The notes beneath the pieces are model-generated. The model ran no database searches. It was not told where the DNA came from and saw only the letters and a program-made list of their open reading frames with translations. Positions 6,369 through 9,053 of a stretch of DNA of 9,053 nucleotides are shown here, piece by piece (within the stretch, counting starts at the first letter, position 1; every line of letters begins with the position of its first letter). The DNA comes from an uncultured Fidelibacterota bacterium. Its GTDB lineage: Bacteria; Marinisomatota; Marinisomatia; Marinisomatales; UBA1611. A program made the translations under genes and the position numbers. Location: NCBI GenBank assembly GCA_913041325.1, contig CAJWHU010000054.1:1-9053 (forward strand), written 5' to 3'.

Positions 6369-7643
6369 ATGCATATTTTCTGGTTCATATTGTACAATAC
6401 CATTCTGTATCCCCTTCTTTTTTTCTGTGCATTAGCATTTTCTTTGTTCAGTGACAAAACAAGGAAGTCCGTGTATGGTAAATTTGGTTCAATAAAAATT
6501 TTAAAGTCATACTTTAAGCAAAATAGAAAAAATACTGATATATATTGGTTTCATGCATCTAGTCTTGGAGAATTTTATCAAATTAAACCTGTTTTAGAGT
6601 CCTTGAAGATACAGAAGCCAAGATCAAGAATCTTAATGAGTTTTACCTCTCCCTCTGGATACGATAACGTCCACAGTGACTTAATTGACCTCAAATTTTA
6701 CATGCCATTTGATTTTCTTTGGAGCGTAAATCGAGCCCTCGATATAGTATGTCCGAATAAAGTAATTTTTGCGTCGTATGATTACTGGCCTAATTTTTTG
6801 TGGATTTCTAGTTTAAAAGGAATATACACAAAAATATTTGCATATCGTTTTAAACAGTCAACCTTTAAAACATTTCCTGTTGTTAGTAATTTTTTTAAGA
6901 GCATATACCGATTCGTCGATGTTATCTGTACAGTGTCAAAAGAAGATGAACGATTTTTCATGTTACATTTTGGGTTATTAAATACGCCGACATTGAAGGT
7001 AATGGGCAATCCACGCTACGATATGGTTCAAAAAGCAGTAAAAGATTGTGATCATGATATGCAACCAGATGATTACATACGCATCATTATTGGCAGTGCG
7101 CATGAGGAGGAGGAATACATTCTCATAAAATCTCTATCCAAGCTCATGAGATCTTACCCTGATATTAAAATTGTATATGTGCCGCATGAGCCAAAAAGAG
7201 ATGAGATTGATAGAATTAAATCAAAATTCAAACATGAGGGGTTTTTAACCACTGTTTTTAATAAAAAAAATGATCTAGCATTACCTAATGATCAACTAGT
7301 TGTGGTTGGAATTGTTGGTGTTTTATCAAGACTCTACTGGCAAAGCAGTATAGCTTACATTGGAGGTGGATTCAGCACAGGAATTCACAATGTAATGGAG
7401 CCTGCTGTTGCTGGAATACCAGTGTTATTTGGTCCTCGATATGACCACGCGCACGAGGCGGGGGAGCTCCTTTCAGTCTCTGGCGGTTTTGTAGTAAACA
7501 ATGCTGCTGAGTTTACCGAAAAAATGACGGAACTGATTGAGGATAGTGCCCAGCTACAAATATCTGGACTTGCCGCGAGAGATGCAATACACAAAAACTC
7601 GGGCTCAACTGAAAAAATAGTGGAATCTATTCTCAATGAATAA
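6369..7643 (+). CDS. waaA: 3-deoxy-D-manno-octulosonic acid (Kdo) transferase
   Basis: Membrane-anchored GT30 enzyme (also kdtA) that transfers Kdo from CMP-Kdo to lipid A precursor. The 424 residues match the family. A hydrophobic N-terminal anchor spans about 5-27. WFHASSLGEFYQIKP (60-74) holds Glu68, equivalent to the general base of characterised WaaA. SFTSPSGYD (91-99) matches the T-T-x-T-P-T-G stretch, and FYMPFDF (110-116) matches Y-L-P-Y-D. SYDYWPNFLW (136-145) replaces the proteobacterial E-T-E-L-W-P-N. The C-terminal domain has GNPRYD (213-218), GSAHEEEE (242-249), VPHEPKRD (271-278) and the CMP-Kdo site GGGFSTGIHNVMEPAVAG (332-349). The acidic residue of the E-L-W-P position is Asp138 here, a mild departure, closer to the K-Y-E-F-W form I associate with Bacteroidetes. 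AAGGG lies 11 bases before the ATG. The 3' end overlaps the next gene by eight bases. Number of Kdo units added is unknown. Confidence 0.93.
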   Translation: MHIFWFILYNTILYPLLFFCALAFSLFSDKTRKSVYGKFGSIKILKSYFKQNRKNTDIYWFHASSLGEFYQIKPVLESLKIQKPRSRILMSFTSPSGYDNVHSDLIDLKFYMPFDFLWSVNRALDIVCPNKVIFASYDYWPNFLWISSLKGIYTKIFAYRFKQSTFKTFPVVSNFFKSIYRFVDVICTVSKEDERFFMLHFGLLNTPTLKVMGNPRYDMVQKAVKDCDHDMQPDDYIRIIIGSAHEEEEYILIKSLSKLMRSYPDIKIVYVPHEPKRDEIDRIKSKFKHEGFLTTVFNKKNDLALPNDQLVVVGIVGVLSRLYWQSSIAYIGGGFSTGIHNVMEPAVAGIPVLFGPRYDHAHEAGELLSVSGGFVVNNAAEFTEKMTELIEDSAQLQISGLAARDAIHKNSGSTEKIVESILNE

Positions 7644-8955
7644 ACTTATCGCACAGTTGACCTTTGAAAAATTTACACATGAGCCTCAGACCATTGTATT
7701 CACACAAGGGTTAAACATCATCTATGGAGAAAGTGGAACGGGTAAGAGCACAATTTTAGATATTGTACAGAAAGAAAAAAATGTTACCAAACAAAATTTT
7801 GAGATGTGCCTGGAGAGCCACTCCTTTGAGGTTTACAGAATATATCAAAACCCTGACCATCAAATTATTGCATCTACAATCGGCAGTGAAATAACCTTCT
7901 CTGGCGAATGTAGACAGCTTGAACCAGAAAAATTAGAAGCCATGCTTAATGATGGGCTAGCTGTTTTGCCCGATTATATTGATCCAAAAATGAATCCATC
8001 TTACCTATCTGGTGGTGAAAAAGAACAGCTAAACATAGTCACTGCAATTGACATCAATTCAGAGGTCCTATTAATTGATGACAGTCTGTCTTTTTTATCA
8101 CCAAAAAGTAAAAGCACATGTATTCAGCAGTTGATAAAATACTCTGAACAAACAGGGTGCATCATAATCTGGGTCACTAGCGATAGTAGTGACATCATGT
8201 TTGCTGACAGAGCATGGACTCTGACTCTAGAATCAATTACCAAGACTGAAGAAGTTCAGATAAATAAACTTGAGCGAATACAATTCCCAGATGGTAGACT
8301 GAGTATTTGTGTCGATAAATTGAGTTTTAAATATGATAATTCAAGAAGTATTTTTTCCGATCTAACGCTGGAAATCTGCAACAGTCGTTCCATAGGTTTA
8401 CTAGGCGAAAATGGTTCAGGGAAAACTACATTTGCAGGACTGTGTTTTGATGATTTAGAGCCTACAAATGGATCAATATCTATCCTCGTCGGCGAAAATC
8501 CAAAACCTAGAGTAGGTTACTTGGATCAGTTTCCGGAGCATTTGGTTTTGCTGAGAACTCTTAGTGAGCTACTTAGTGAGTTGCGAGACCAGGATATCTT
8601 TGATTCTGGGATTGAAAAAACATTTAAAAAAAGAATAGCAGGCTTTGGTATTCGATGGGAGGAGGTGTCTGATAAAAAAGGCGTGGATCTACCATGGGTA
8701 GTATTAAGAACAGTACTCATAATTCTGATGAGTCATTGTAGGTTTGATGTGCTGATTCTTGACGAACCTACTTTTGGACTGGGCCATGTTCAAAAATTAA
8801 AGCTACGCTCTTTTTTAAATAATGCTATGAGGAAAATGCATTTTATGATTATTTCACACGATGAAAATTTTATAAACGCAGTTTGTCAGAACGTCATTGA
8901 TTTTAACGATAAAAAAATAAGGCGGAATATCTTTGCAGATAAACAAAAAACCTAA
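7636..8955 (+). CDS. Fused double ABC ATPase, ECF/CbiO-type, with one degenerate site
   Basis: A 439-residue protein of two ATPase halves with no membrane segment. First half: Walker A GESGTGKST (31-39), Q-loop YQNPDHQIIAST (70-81), signature LSGGEKEQ (124-131), Walker B LLIDD (145-149) with Asp149 in place of the catalytic Glu, and Ser182 in place of the H-loop His (VTSD). Second half: A-loop KLSFKYD (228-234), Walker A GENGSGKTT (257-265), Q-loop YLDQFPEHL (295-303), Walker B LILDEPT (373-379) and H-loop His408 (ISHDE). Its signature is lost: the position that aligns without gaps to LSGGQ reads LPWVV (352-356). The Q-loop pattern and the tandem form fit energy-coupling-factor ATPases such as YkoD or fused EcfA1-EcfA2, which power vitamin or metal uptake. 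No EcfT or substrate-binding membrane protein is in the window. It overlaps waaA by eight bases and the next gene by 23. Substrate unknown. Confidence 0.85.
   Translation: MNKLIAQLTFEKFTHEPQTIVFTQGLNIIYGESGTGKSTILDIVQKEKNVTKQNFEMCLESHSFEVYRIYQNPDHQIIASTIGSEITFSGECRQLEPEKLEAMLNDGLAVLPDYIDPKMNPSYLSGGEKEQLNIVTAIDINSEVLLIDDSLSFLSPKSKSTCIQQLIKYSEQTGCIIIWVTSDSSDIMFADRAWTLTLESITKTEEVQINKLERIQFPDGRLSICVDKLSFKYDNSRSIFSDLTLEICNSRSIGLLGENGSGKTTFAGLCFDDLEPTNGSISILVGENPKPRVGYLDQFPEHLVLLRTLSELLSELRDQDIFDSGIEKTFKKRIAGFGIRWEEVSDKKGVDLPWVVLRTVLIILMSHCRFDVLILDEPTFGLGHVQKLKLRSFLNNAMRKMHFMIISHDENFINAVCQNVIDFNDKKIRRNIFADKQKT
8919..8925 (+). promoter_or_regulatory. Ribosome-binding site of the last gene
   Basis: AAGGCGG differs from AAGGAGG at one base and lies seven bases before a TTG at 8933. 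It fixes that TTG as the start: an in-frame TAA at 8918-8920 precedes it, and no ATG follows in frame before the window ends. Confidence 0.6.
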
Positions 8956-9053
8956 TATCAAAGATCGAATTATCAATGATCCCAATAGGGTGTTAACTCT
9001 TTCGAACTTTATAAGCCTGCTCAGAGCATTTTCTGCTATACCAATTATCTATT
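8933..9053 (+). CDS. CDP-alcohol phosphatidyltransferase, 5' end only
   Basis: The first 40 codons of a gene that runs past the window end. The translation has a short polar start (MQINKKPNIK) and then VLTLSNFISLLR (20-31) leading into the hydrophobic AFSAIPIIY. This is the usual opening of the PgsA/PssA/cardiolipin-synthase family (N-x-L-T-x-x-R, then a first membrane helix), which joins a CDP-activated lipid to an alcohol such as glycerol phosphate. The diagnostic catalytic motif D-G-x2-A-R-x8-G-x3-D-x3-D lies beyond the window, so substrate and exact member cannot be told. The TTG start is 23 bases inside the preceding ABC ATPase gene and has a good ribosome-binding site, so the two are probably translated from one message. 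Confidence 0.7.
   Translation, partial: MQINKKPNIKDRIINDPNRVLTLSNFISLLRAFSAIPIIY

Noticed and set aside
1..9053. Mobile elements, CRISPR arrays, tRNA or rRNA genes, riboswitches
   Set aside because: No transposase or integrase motif, regularly spaced repeats, cloverleaf-like segment or rRNA stretch was seen. Intergenic space is nearly absent except 1815-1986.

Overview
The window comes from an AT-rich Gram-negative bacterium: it encodes two lipopolysaccharide core enzymes (a GT9 heptosyltransferase-like protein and a Kdo transferase), so the organism should have an outer membrane. The polyprenyl synthase, the Kdo transferase and the start of the CDP-alcohol phosphatidyltransferase read most like proteins of the FCB group (Bacteroidetes, Marinimicrobia and relatives). 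That placement is inferred from remembered family patterns, not from a search, and is tentative. Ribosome-binding sites are uneven: some genes have a clear purine-rich site and several have none.

Layout. Positions 1-72 may hold the last codons of an upstream gene. guaB (75-1544, +), IMP dehydrogenase, starts at GTG and ends 15 bases from the end of the convergent gene rpsT (1560-1814, -), ribosomal protein S20. A 172-base non-coding region (1815-1986) lies between rpsT and a divergent, rightward gene train and should hold both promoters.

The rightward train runs with almost no gaps to the window end: Crp/Fnr-type regulator (1987-2670), MeaB-type GTPase (2671-3603), tatC (3608-4339), long-chain polyprenyl diphosphate synthase (about 4375-5364), GT9 glycosyltransferase (5376-6362), waaA/kdtA (6369-7643), a fused double ECF-type ABC ATPase (7636-8955), and the start of a CDP-alcohol phosphatidyltransferase (8933 to beyond 9053). 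Spacing ranges from a 23-base overlap to at most 35 bases, so it is probably one transcription unit.

Theme. Apart from the regulator and the GTPase, the train makes or serves the envelope: Tat export of folded proteins, isoprenoid chain for quinone or lipid carrier, LPS inner core, phospholipid head groups and an ATPase of the vitamin/metal-uptake type. The most unusual points are the ABC protein, whose two halves are degenerate in complementary ways so that only one ATP site looks complete, and the IMP dehydrogenase, whose catalytic loop has Ala-Ser where Ser-Ile is usual. No mobile element, CRISPR array, tRNA or rRNA was seen.
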